Made by a program: the position numbers and the translations under genes
In this document: one piece after another, positions 34,361 through 42,869 of the stretch
How positions within the stretch are numbered: the first letter of the stretch is position 1
Layout: every line of letters begins with the position of its first letter
The notes under the pieces: model-generated
What the model was told of the DNA's origin: nothing
Databases searched by the model: none
The model's input: only the letters and a program-made list of their open reading frames with translations
DNA from: Hahella sp. HNIBRBA332
GTDB lineage: Bacteria > Pseudomonadota > Gammaproteobacteria > Pseudomonadales > Oleiphilaceae
Direction of reading: 5' to 3'
Assembly (NCBI RefSeq): GCF_030719035.1
Contig: NZ_CP132203.1
Span: forward strand, 868,001 to 932,000
Length of the DNA stretch: 64,000 nt

Positions 34361-35130
34361 TTCTCTTCTCCTTGAAGATTAATTCAGCAATTGGCTGTTT
34401 TTTGTATTCGGCGGCGCGCAAATAATATTCGACATTCCGCTTAAATGAAGACTTACAAAAAATACGCCAGATTTATTACAGGTTTTACTTACAGCATGAA
34501 ATTGTTCATTAATCGCACCCCGGAATAGTGGAGTCGGGGTTGTATCAGGTTGAGGCCGCCATAAAATTGCTTAAAGAATTTGAGATGTAAACTCTTTTTG
34601 CATCAAAATGGAGCCCCGAAGAATACATTCTGTCGCGACCGCTCCTCTTTGGGGCGGCGCGGGGCCTGTAGCCGCCGTAACCAAGCTGTAATACGCGAAG
34701 ATACATTAAATTCCTTTCATGAAATGAAATTGTCTTTCCGAAACATTATTGTGTTAAAAGCTGCTTCACGGACGAATACAGACGCCTATTACAATACCAG
34801 AAGTAATGCCATGTTATTTATAGAACTTTTTGGCTAGTACAAAGGAAATATATGTGTGCGTTTCCGGTATTTTATACGTATAGGAGTACATTCTTGCTGA
34901 ATTTTATAAGGTTTCATCCGTATTAAACGATATAATGCGACCCACTCGCAGAAGTGGAACCTTATAAAATTTTTCATAATGAACTTAAGAATGGGCATGT
35001 TTTAATGCGCGCGGCGTTTTTTTGTCGCAGGCATGCTTCCTGCTTGGTCATCTGATGGCTGAGATGAAACGAACCATCATGTTTGTCTTAGGTGCTAACA
35101 ATCTCAAGTAATGCTAAAGGACTATGAAGA
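34361..35130. promoter_or_regulatory. 770-base divergent control region of the EPS locus
   Basis: No coding gene is visible between the leftward ugd operon and the rightward barrel-OPX-Wzc operon, which is long for a bacterial intergenic region. It contains the inverted repeat at 34900-34971 and a TATAAT hexamer at 34931-34936 within its loop, an A+T-rich stretch around 34740-34990, and AAAGGA before the start at 35131. A region of this size suggests multi-factor control. Confidence 0.55.
34900..34971. repeat. 17-bp inverted repeat related to the one at 22065-22136
   Basis: AATTTTATAAGGTTTCA (34900-34916) and TGGAACCTTATAAAATT (34955-34971) are inverted copies with one mismatch, separated by 38 bases. 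The arm matches the arm at 22065-22080 at 14 of 16 positions (consensus ATTTTMTAAKGTTTCA). The spacing between arm centres is 54 bp here and 56 bp there. A TATAAT hexamer lies in the loop. Confidence 0.7.
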
Positions 35131-36417
35131 ATGACAGTTGGCGGTAGTACCAAATCTAAACTTCTTTTTAACTTTAACAAGCATATAAAAAAATCCGTCC
35201 GCGATCGTCGCGGCGAGCTTCGTATTCTGGCCGCCTGCATCGCCGCTCTGAGCGGCTCTTCGGCATGGGCGGCAGCGGAGCCTTTTTCTTTCTCCGCAGG
35301 GCCGATCAATGTGTACCCGCAGGTGAAGGTGGAAGAAAAGTATAACGACAACATCTACCTGCAGAAGGATGACAAGAAAGAATCCTTCGTCACTATCGTT
35401 TCCACAGGCGTAATGCTGGAGGCGCTCAAAGGCGATGATAGTTACTATCTTGGATATAAGATGAGTTCAGGCAGCTACGCCAGCGCTCACACTGACGACT
35501 ATATCGACCACTTCGTCAACGGCAAAGCGTTCTGGACGCTGAACCACCGCAACACGCTGGAATTGCTGGGGCGTTTTGAAGCAGGACATGAAGATCGAGG
35601 CACTGGCATCAAGCAAGGCCCTGACGTCGCGCCGCTGGAAGATCTGATCGAATACGACCGTTCCGCCGCTGCGTTGACCTATACTTTCGGCTCCAAAACC
35701 TCAGACGGGCGTCTGACGCTGAAGCTGGCTGGCGCACAGACTGAATACACCAATCAACGGGACGAGACCCGTCTGCGTGATCGTCGGACTCTTGAAACCG
35801 GCGCAGGCTTTTATTGGCGCGTGGGCAACAAGACCGGTCTGGTGCTGGATGTGTCGCGGACGCATACGGATTATATGAATGATCCGTCTCCTTCGGATGG
35901 CGCCGGCGGGAGCAAAGACAGCGATTACTACAAGTTTTTGGCTGGGGTTTCCTGGGCGGCTACGGACATTACCAAAGCCACTTTTAAAGTCGGGCGCGCG
36001 GAAAAACGTTTTGAGGACGAGAATCGCGAAGACTTCTCCGGCGCCAGTTGGGAGACCATCGTCGACTGGGCGTTGAAGCCTTATTCAAAGCTGCGTTTCA
36101 CAGTAGAGCGTAGCGCAGAGGAGTCATACGGAAGAGGCGACTTTATCGACGAGAAACAGGTCGGCGCCTCCTGGACGCACAACTGGAACGATCGGGTTAC
36201 GAGCAAGGTCGCATACAACTGGACCCGCGATGTGTACGAAAATGATCCCGAGTCCCGTAAGGATGATACTTCCGAAGCAACGCTGGCGTTGGATTACGCG
36301 TTCAGGGAGTGGTTGAACGTTGGCGCGTCATGGAGCTTTAAAGACAGAGATTCAACATTGGACAGCTATTCCCATACACGCAATCTGGCGACCATATACG
36401 TTAATGCAGGGTTTTAA
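35131..36417 (+). CDS. Outer-membrane beta-barrel protein of the EPS export machinery
   Basis: 428 residues with a long basic n-region and a signal segment (ELRILAACIAALSGSSAWA). The mature protein alternates hydrophobic residues in about 16-18 strands and ends in a Phe (LATIYVNAGF), the beta-barrel assembly signal. It resembles BBP2/EpsL-type barrels of EPS loci. It is the first gene of an operon with a short OPX protein and a Wzc-type kinase, the arrangement in which such barrels act as the outer-membrane polysaccharide channel. AAAGGA lies upstream of ATG 35131. Confidence 0.85.
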   Translation: MTVGGSTKSKLLFNFNKHIKKSVRDRRGELRILAACIAALSGSSAWAAAEPFSFSAGPINVYPQVKVEEKYNDNIYLQKDDKKESFVTIVSTGVMLEALKGDDSYYLGYKMSSGSYASAHTDDYIDHFVNGKAFWTLNHRNTLELLGRFEAGHEDRGTGIKQGPDVAPLEDLIEYDRSAAALTYTFGSKTSDGRLTLKLAGAQTEYTNQRDETRLRDRRTLETGAGFYWRVGNKTGLVLDVSRTHTDYMNDPSPSDGAGGSKDSDYYKFLAGVSWAATDITKATFKVGRAEKRFEDENREDFSGASWETIVDWALKPYSKLRFTVERSAEESYGRGDFIDEKQVGASWTHNWNDRVTSKVAYNWTRDVYENDPESRKDDTSEATLALDYAFREWLNVGASWSFKDRDSTLDSYSHTRNLATIYVNAGF

Positions 36418-36476
36418 AGTTAAATGCGGATAAAGTATCTTGTTCGTATCGAAATTTATACAGGTGTGGTGTTTGG

Positions 36477-37052
36477 ATGAATCATTACAGGAAGCATTGG
36501 GTAGCCATGGTCAGCGGTGTGTTTCTGTCCGCTTTGATGCTGCTGGCTTCAATATTGATTCCGGCGCAACGGAGTTTTGCGGAAGAGGGGTTGTCTGAGT
36601 ATACGCTTGGCTCTGGGGATTATGTGCGTGTTCAAGTGTATGGCGAAAGTGATTTGACGCTGGAGGCGCGGCTCAGTGATGCGGGTACGGTCTCTTACCC
36701 CTTTTTGGGAGAGATCAAGGTGCTGGGTATGACAGTGAGCCAGTTGCAGGAGCTAATCGCAGAAGGTTTGAAGGATGGGTATTTGGTCGACCCCAAAGTC
36801 AGCGTCACCATATTGGAATACAGGAAGTTTTTCATTAACGGCGAAGTAAAGAATCCGGGCGGATTTTCCTATCAGCCTGGGTTGAACGTGCGTAAGGCTG
36901 CGTCGTTGGCTGGCGGTTTCACCAACCGCGCAAACAAGAACAAGATTTTTATCATTACCGAAAACGATCCGAATCAAACCCAGCGTCCTGCGGACCAGAG
37001 CACTCGCGTGCATCCAGGGGACATTATTATTGTGGAAGAGAGTTTCTTTTAA
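36477..37052 (+). CDS. Short outer-membrane polysaccharide export (OPX/Wza-family) protein without membrane-spanning helix
   Basis: 191 residues. Signal peptide (VFLSALMLLASILIPAQRSFA), then the Poly_export domain (YTLGSGDYVRVQVYGESDLT, VSYPFLGEIKVLGMTVSQLQ) and an SLBB domain (FINGEVKNPGGFSYQPGLNV). There is no lipobox cysteine and no C-terminal amphipathic helix that would form Wza's outer-membrane pore, so this is a periplasmic class-3-type OPX. The preceding barrel gene probably supplies the outer-membrane channel. The stop codon abuts the next start. Confidence 0.9.
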   Translation: MNHYRKHWVAMVSGVFLSALMLLASILIPAQRSFAEEGLSEYTLGSGDYVRVQVYGESDLTLEARLSDAGTVSYPFLGEIKVLGMTVSQLQELIAEGLKDGYLVDPKVSVTILEYRKFFINGEVKNPGGFSYQPGLNVRKAASLAGGFTNRANKNKIFIITENDPNQTQRPADQSTRVHPGDIIIVEESFF

Positions 37053-39341
37053 ATGGATAACTTAAGATCAACGCCGCCGCGACATCTGGCGGACACGCCC
37101 GGCGACAAAGAGATCATCGATCTTCGACGTTATTGGAACGCTATTCTTGAATACAAATGGGGCATTGTGTTTTTGGTCTTGCTGGCGGGCGGCGCCGGCT
37201 ATGTGGCGCTCAAGTACATCAAGCCAATGTACCAGGCGACCACGACGGTGCTGATCGAGAATAACCAACCCAAAGTTATTAACATTCAGGATGTTTATGG
37301 CCTGAACAGCAATAATCAGGAATATCTGCAAACCCAATACGAGATTCTGCGTTCCCGCAGTCTGGCTGAAGAAGTGGTGAAGCGGCTGGAGTTGGTCAAT
37401 ATGCCGGAGTTTGATCCGTTCCGGCAAAAAGCCTTCAACTGGAAAGAGTGGGTTCCGCTGGCGCAGATTGAATCCGTGTGGCCATTTGATCCAGAGATGC
37501 TCGACTTCATGCGCATCAATAAAAAGCCGTTGTCGGAAAAGGCCAAGTTTGAAGCGGTGGTCGGCATATTCATGTCGCGGTTAACGATTGACCCGGTGCG
37601 CAACACCCAGTTGGTTAAAGTCCGCTTTGACGCCAGGGACCCTAAAATAGCGGCGTTGATCTCCAATGCTACGGCGACGCAATTTATTGAAAGTCATCTG
37701 GCTGCGAAAATGGCGCTGACAGAGAAAGCGACCATGTGGCTGGGAGAGAGTCTGGAAGGGCTGCGCGATAAGCTGCGTGAATCTGAGAAGCGCTTGCAGG
37801 AATTCCGTGAAGCTGAGAAATTGGTGGATGTAAGAGGGGTTAAAACCCTGAACGCGGAAGAGTTGTCCAAATTAACCGAGCGTAATGTTGAGGCGCGCCG
37901 GGTGCGTATGGAAGCCGCCAACGTGTATCAACAGATGACTATCTTCGGCGAAACGCCTCCCCCCGAATACCTGTTGGAGCTGCCGGCGATTCTGGAAAAC
38001 CCGTTGGTGCGTTCTTTGAAAGAAAGACAGGACGATGCGCAACGTAAAGTGGATGAGCTGAGTAAGCGTTATGGCGAGAAACACCCGAAAATGATTTCCG
38101 CGATGGCGGAGCTGAAGTCCGTCAAGTCAGAGTTGGAAACCCAGTTGCAGCGCGCTGCGCGGGGTATCGAGTCCGCCTATAAGATTTCGGTGGAGAATGA
38201 GCGTTCAATCGCGAGACAGCTGGATCAGGCCAAGAACAGTTTGCAGGGTGTAAACCGGAAGGAGTTCCAGTTGCGTGAACTGGAAAGAGAGGTGGAAACC
38301 AACCGCAAGCTATACGACTTGTTCATGTCCCGCGCCAAGGAAACCCACGAGGCGACAGGTTTGCAGGCGGCGCATGCGCGTATCATCGACTCGGCGATTC
38401 CGCCAGGGTCGCCCTATAAGCCTAACAAGAAAATGATCTTCCTTATGCTAGTCATGGCTGGTTTTGGCTTGGGTGTTGTGCGCGCTTTCATTCGTGACGC
38501 TCTGGATAACACTATTCGCAGCACCGCCGATATCGAGGAGAAATTCCGTCTGCCGGTATTGGGGTTGCTGCCGCTGGTAAAAAGTAAGAAGTCGAAAGCG
38601 GCGTTTGAAGGCTTTCTGTCCTCCATGCACAGTCACTTCGCGGAATCCATCCGCAGCTTGCGTACAAGCTTGATTCTCTCCCGTGTGGACCAGCCGTATA
38701 AGGTGATTCTGGTGACGTCTACGGTTCCGGGTGAGGGTAAGACCACCGTAGCGTTGAATCTGGCGGAAGCGCTGGGACAGACTGAAAAGGTGCTTTTGAT
38801 AGATGGCGATATGCGCCGTTCTATGCTGGCCAAGTCGATTGGGTTGTCGCCAGACACTCCTGGATTGTCTGACCTTGTGGCCGGCACCGCGGAAGTGGAG
38901 CACTGTCTGCATCGTCTCAATGGCACCAAGGCAAGTGTATTAACGGCGGGGACGCAGCCCACTAATCCATTGGAGATGATTTCCAGCAACCGTTTCCACT
39001 TGGTCCTGGCTGTTCTCAAGAAGCGCTATGATCGCATTATCATCGATTCTGGACCCACTCAGGCGGTGAGCGACTCGTTAGTGTTGTCTTCTTATTCTGA
39101 CGCGGTGGTTTATATCATCAGGTCTGAAGATACGCCGGCGCCGCTGATTCAGAAAGGCATTAAGCGTCTGCGTGAGGTTAACGCCAACCTTGTTGGTGCA
39201 GTATTGAATCAGATTGATGTGGCGAAGCGTAAGAATCAGCATGAATACATTCATTATTCTTCTTACAACACCTATCCGCTCAAGGAAACGAGCGTGACAG
39301 CGGCGAAAACCAAGCGTCGGGTTGAACCAACCGGAGTGTAG
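37053..39341 (+). CDS. Wzc-type polysaccharide co-polymerase and tyrosine kinase
   Basis: 762 residues. Wzz-type N-terminal domain with a membrane segment (GIVFLVLLAGGAGYVALKYI), a long helical periplasmic part (about 210-430), a second membrane segment (IFLMLVMAGFGLGVVRAF, about 467-485) and a cytoplasmic BY-kinase. The kinase has Walker A VPGEGKTTVALN (about 555), Walker A' LLIDGDMRR and Walker B IIIDSGP, and a C-terminal tyrosine cluster (YIHYSSYNTYP) for autophosphorylation. It controls chain length and export. No low-molecular-weight phosphatase partner is in the locus; the dual-specificity phosphatase at 3044-3793 is distant. Confidence 0.93.
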   Translation: MDNLRSTPPRHLADTPGDKEIIDLRRYWNAILEYKWGIVFLVLLAGGAGYVALKYIKPMYQATTTVLIENNQPKVINIQDVYGLNSNNQEYLQTQYEILRSRSLAEEVVKRLELVNMPEFDPFRQKAFNWKEWVPLAQIESVWPFDPEMLDFMRINKKPLSEKAKFEAVVGIFMSRLTIDPVRNTQLVKVRFDARDPKIAALISNATATQFIESHLAAKMALTEKATMWLGESLEGLRDKLRESEKRLQEFREAEKLVDVRGVKTLNAEELSKLTERNVEARRVRMEAANVYQQMTIFGETPPPEYLLELPAILENPLVRSLKERQDDAQRKVDELSKRYGEKHPKMISAMAELKSVKSELETQLQRAARGIESAYKISVENERSIARQLDQAKNSLQGVNRKEFQLRELEREVETNRKLYDLFMSRAKETHEATGLQAAHARIIDSAIPPGSPYKPNKKMIFLMLVMAGFGLGVVRAFIRDALDNTIRSTADIEEKFRLPVLGLLPLVKSKKSKAAFEGFLSSMHSHFAESIRSLRTSLILSRVDQPYKVILVTSTVPGEGKTTVALNLAEALGQTEKVLLIDGDMRRSMLAKSIGLSPDTPGLSDLVAGTAEVEHCLHRLNGTKASVLTAGTQPTNPLEMISSNRFHLVLAVLKKRYDRIIIDSGPTQAVSDSLVLSSYSDAVVYIIRSEDTPAPLIQKGIKRLREVNANLVGAVLNQIDVAKRKNQHEYIHYSSYNTYPLKETSVTAAKTKRRVEPTGV

Positions 39342-39364
39342 CTGTTCCAATAATCTGAATCACG

Positions 39365-39391
39365 AAGCCCGCTTGTACGCGGGCTTTTTTG
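39365..39391 (+). terminator. Intrinsic terminator of the barrel-OPX-Wzc operon
   Basis: AAGCCCGC pairs with GCGGGCTT around a six-base loop, followed by a T-run, 24 bases after the stop. Rho-independent. Confidence 0.88.
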
Positions 39392-39906
39392 TGCATGAGA
39401 TGTGCATTCTATGCCGTGTAAGAGTGTTGTTCTTAATCGCCCCGCTCAATGTTGGAATGGAGGGGATGAGGGTTTTCGGAGCTAACGCCTTCGCTGCTCC
39501 TTCGTCATTTCTCCCTTCTTAATAGTGGTATTTATTGCCCGTCTTTTACTCGTCGTCAGAGCCTGACAGCGGGCGTTATAAACTTTGTTTGTATGTGGTT
39601 TTATATTGTTGTTTGTACCGCTGAGATGCGGGTTGGAGCAGGAATAAGAAGTAAGAGAGAAGTTGTTTAATGGTTGGCGGGGATGCTGAGATATGTGTGG
39701 GTTGACGTGGAAATAAGCTATGTGAGCTTAAGTGGCGGATAGTGTTTGTCCGTCCAATCCATCACCGGATCTGCAGAATGTGCGGTATGTCTGACTGGAT
39801 GCTTATTTGTTGAAATTACAAAGCTTTTGCAGGAGTGAAAATAGTGTGTGGGGAGAGAGGGCGGCCTTTCCCGTGTTGGTGGGAAAGGCCTGAATTCGGT
39901 GCGGTT
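39392..39906. other. Intergenic region with a strong stem-loop
   Basis: 515 bases with no coding gene. GGCCTTTCCC (39863-39872) and GGGAAAGGCC (39881-39890) form a perfect ten-base-pair stem with an eight-base loop just downstream of the sugar-phosphate transferase stop; no T-run follows on either strand. It may end or stabilise that transcript. Confidence 0.5.
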
Positions 39907-41361
39907 CTAGTAGGCTTTTTTACCCACGAAACCTTTGAAGACGGTCATAAATATAATCTTGAAGTCCATGCTCAGCGACCAGTGGCGAATGTACTCCAAG
40001 TCATACCAGATACGGCCGGACATGTCTTTCATTTCTGCTGTTTCGCCACGGAAACCGTTGACCTGAGCCAAACCGGTAATGCCAGGTTTGACCTTATGGC
40101 GCAGCATGTAGCCTTTGATATGCTGGCGATAATACTCATTATGCGCAACCGCATGTGGACGAGGGCCGACAATAGACATGCTGCCGCCAAGAACATTGAA
40201 AAACTGCGGCAATTCGTCCAGAGAAGTGCGGCGCAGGAAGCCGCCAATTTTAGTCAATCTAGAGTCATTCTTGGTGGCCTGTTGAATGTTATCTCCATCC
40301 TGACAGACCGTCATTGAGCGGAATTTCCAAACCTTGATAGGGCCGCCGCCAATGCCGTAGCGAGTCTGCTTGAAGAGGACGGGGCCAGGCGAAGTCAGCT
40401 TCACCGCTGCGGCGATAATCAGCATCGGAATCGCTGTCACCATTATAAAGAACAGGCCCAGAGCAATATCAGTCATACGCTTGGCGAAGCCGTGATCCAC
40501 CAGCGGAGAATCATAAACGCTGATGGCGGGAATGCCGCGAATGGTGGTCAGGCGCGAGTACAGCAAGTTGAAGCTGAAGAAATCCGGAATAACGTAAGCG
40601 GTAACGGTGGTGTCCGCGAGTCTGTCCATCATGTCTTTGATTCTACGCTCAGCGCACATTGGCAGAGTGATGTAAATGGTGTCGACCTTGCCGCTATGGA
40701 CATCCTCATAGAGTTTGTCAAAGCCGCCGCACAGCGCTTTTTCTTCAATAGTGACGCGTCGCGTCAAATCCGTCATATCTACACGGTCGTCGTAAAAGCC
40801 GGCGAGCTTATAGCCGAGCCAGGGCATATTGCTCAGAGAGTCGTAGAGTCTGACGCCCAGCGTTGTGGCCCCGACAATACCAACGCGTTTGGAGCTGACA
40901 TTGCGTCTGCGGATGCTGAACAGCGCGAAGCGACGCAACAAGTGCAGACTGACCAAGCCTGTTGGTACAGCGATCGCCCAATACGCCAGCGCCTCCAAAT
41001 TAATGTTCGGCAAAAGGCCCAGGATGGCGAAAGGCGAGATCAGCACCAATGCGAACATCCAGGATCTAACGACATACCATGCAAGCTTGCCGGTAGTCAG
41101 GCCGCGCATAAGATAATAAATCTGGCTAATTTCCGCACAAAAGCCGAACGTAATAACGAACATGATGCTCAGCCAGGAATAAGATTCATTCCAGGCCACA
41201 TCAAAAAGCGCTAACGTTCCCAGCAAGCAAAAATGGATAGCCAAGCTATCTATTGCGCGAAATAGAGCGAGAATTTTTGAATATTGCGGCCGAATCAGTG
41301 GCGACATGCCAGAGCTTAGCTCCGGTTCAGTCTTCGAACCGCTAAATTGAAAGATTCCCAT
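39907..41361 (-). CDS. Undecaprenyl-phosphate sugar-1-phosphate transferase (WcaJ/EpsB-type initiator)
   Basis: 484 residues. Four N-terminal membrane segments, a CoA-binding-like domain (VGIVGATTLGVRLYDSL), another hydrophobic hairpin (LGLFFIMVTAIPMLIIAAAV) and the C-terminal transferase with KLTSPGPVLFKQTRYGIGG, RSMTV, RRTSLDELPQFFNVL and PGITGLAQVNGFRG. This is the polyprenyl-phosphate hexose-1-phosphate transferase family that starts EPS repeat units, usually with glucose. AGGAGGAG lies upstream of ATG 41361. Transcribed toward the Wzc operon, from its own promoter. Confidence 0.93.
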   Translation of the reverse strand: MGIFQFSGSKTEPELSSGMSPLIRPQYSKILALFRAIDSLAIHFCLLGTLALFDVAWNESYSWLSIMFVITFGFCAEISQIYYLMRGLTTGKLAWYVVRSWMFALVLISPFAILGLLPNINLEALAYWAIAVPTGLVSLHLLRRFALFSIRRRNVSSKRVGIVGATTLGVRLYDSLSNMPWLGYKLAGFYDDRVDMTDLTRRVTIEEKALCGGFDKLYEDVHSGKVDTIYITLPMCAERRIKDMMDRLADTTVTAYVIPDFFSFNLLYSRLTTIRGIPAISVYDSPLVDHGFAKRMTDIALGLFFIMVTAIPMLIIAAAVKLTSPGPVLFKQTRYGIGGGPIKVWKFRSMTVCQDGDNIQQATKNDSRLTKIGGFLRRTSLDELPQFFNVLGGSMSIVGPRPHAVAHNEYYRQHIKGYMLRHKVKPGITGLAQVNGFRGETAEMKDMSGRIWYDLEYIRHWSLSMDFKIIFMTVFKGFVGKKAY

Positions 41362-41677
41362 GATCAGTAACTCCTCCTGGACGCCGGCGAAACAGGATTC
41401 CGGCCTGCTAGACTCTCTTTATAAAGGCATTTTTCGGGCCACAACATAAACTGCGCTTATTTATATATATGCGTATATTCCACAGTGCTATAAATGCACT
41501 GATTTGGTGACTGCTTATTACGTTGTGACCCAACTCCGTACATGTTCGGCTAACTATACAGTGATCAGATTACATATTTTTTATTAAATAAAACTCAGAA
41601 CGAGGATCGGCGACTAAACTAACGATTATTTTGTATTCCGTAAATCGGACATTTAGCCATATTTTCAATTAGATTGT
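41362..41677. other. Intergenic region, A+T-rich
   Basis: 316 bases between the initiating transferase start and the end of the secreted-protein gene on the same strand. It contains TATATATATG and several A+T-rich runs that could hold the promoter of the initiator gene, but I cannot fix a promoter. No copy of the 16-bp EPS arm motif is present. Confidence 0.4.
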
Positions 41678-42712
41678 TTATTTGCGACGGCAATACCAAT
41701 CTCCGCCAAACTCTAAAATTCCCTGCGGCAAATGCGTTTGCTCCACCAGTTTATTAAAGTGGTATAAATTGATCGTTAACTTTGCATTCATCGTTTTCAT
41801 GACAGGTTTGTCCGCCTTAAAAACGATAACTGACGGCATTTCCGAGTCGTAAAAATCTTTTAGGTCGGCTTTGGCGTGGAGCACAAGTTTATGCGTAAGT
41901 TTACTAAATTCAACTGTTATTTCACCTGAGCAGGCATCCAGAGTCTTGCGTACGCTCAATCCTTCGATTGATGGATAAAATGTCACGTTTTCTGTTGGTG
42001 ACTTATACTTGCCCGCCCAGAGTTCTATTGGAACTCCTCCGTCTTCTCCGCCTGAAAACATCAGCCTGGCCTTATCCGACGTCGCCATAATATACGCGAA
42101 GCCTTTTCCTTGATTTATGGTCCATAGCTTATCGATATAGGCGAGAGCTTGTCCTTCATGAGAGACAGACTGATCGCTATATGCATAACGGGTCAGGGTG
42201 CCGAGGCTAAACACGAACCAGCGATTTTGTATAAATGGCAACTCGCCAATAAGCCCAAATGGGGTGGCTCCCGGGTTTGGCCAACCCCAGTAATGATCAT
42301 GGGTTCCAAGCCTTTCTGATGCGAAATAGAGATCAGGAAGGGTCAGCTCAATACGATTTTGATTCGCTTCCACCACGCCTGGGATGCTATAGCTGAAGGC
42401 ATAGGGATCATTTGGATCGCCGCCGGATAGCTGCACGTCGTCAAAAAAATAGTCATACACTCTGGTCGCGCCCGTCCGTGGCGTAAACACCACGTGAATA
42501 TAGCCTTTCTCCTGCAGGCTGGGCGCGTCTTCCATGATGTAAGTCTGCAGGCTCACCTTTATATAACCTACGGCTGGATCGTTTATGTAATAAAACCACT
42601 GTTCATTCCAAGGGCTTTGGGTTGGCGAATGTGGCTTAATATCGTCCAAAGTAGTCGCTGCGGCATAATTAATGAACAAAGTCATTAATACGGTTAAGGC
42701 GCGTAATATCAT
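41678..42712 (-). CDS. Secreted protein of unknown function, possible CrtC/AttH-like lipocalin
   Basis: 344 residues from ATG 42712 (GGAG seven bases upstream; a TTG six bases earlier lies too close). It has a signal peptide (ILRALTVLMTLFINYAAA). NEQWFYYINDPAVG, HDHYWGWPNPGATPFG and AYIDKLWTINQGKGFAYIMA recall the tocopherol-cyclase/CrtC/AttH two-domain lipocalin fold, but the match is by eye and weak. It lies last in the same direction as an exported flavoprotein and a carotenoid-oxygenase-like gene, so it may act on or carry the same small hydrophobic substrate. Confidence 0.6.
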   Translation of the reverse strand: MILRALTVLMTLFINYAAATTLDDIKPHSPTQSPWNEQWFYYINDPAVGYIKVSLQTYIMEDAPSLQEKGYIHVVFTPRTGATRVYDYFFDDVQLSGGDPNDPYAFSYSIPGVVEANQNRIELTLPDLYFASERLGTHDHYWGWPNPGATPFGLIGELPFIQNRWFVFSLGTLTRYAYSDQSVSHEGQALAYIDKLWTINQGKGFAYIMATSDKARLMFSGGEDGGVPIELWAGKYKSPTENVTFYPSIEGLSVRKTLDACSGEITVEFSKLTHKLVLHAKADLKDFYDSEMPSVIVFKADKPVMKTMNAKLTINLYHFNKLVEQTHLPQGILEFGGDWYCRRK

Positions 42713-42869
42713 TTTCAATCTCCGGATAAATTGCTATCCATAAAAAGATTTATATCTTTTGGTCTAGTTCTAAGCAGGATAAAAACCGCCGGCGTTCATA
42801 TATTGTACTGATGCCCCCAGCGGTCTTATTGCCGAATTAATACATCGTTACATCGTTATATATGTTCCG

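Noticed and set aside
34580..34837. 85-codon frame in the long EPS intergenic region
   Set aside because: No start signal, no domain, Arg/Asn-rich translation; the region looks regulatory.
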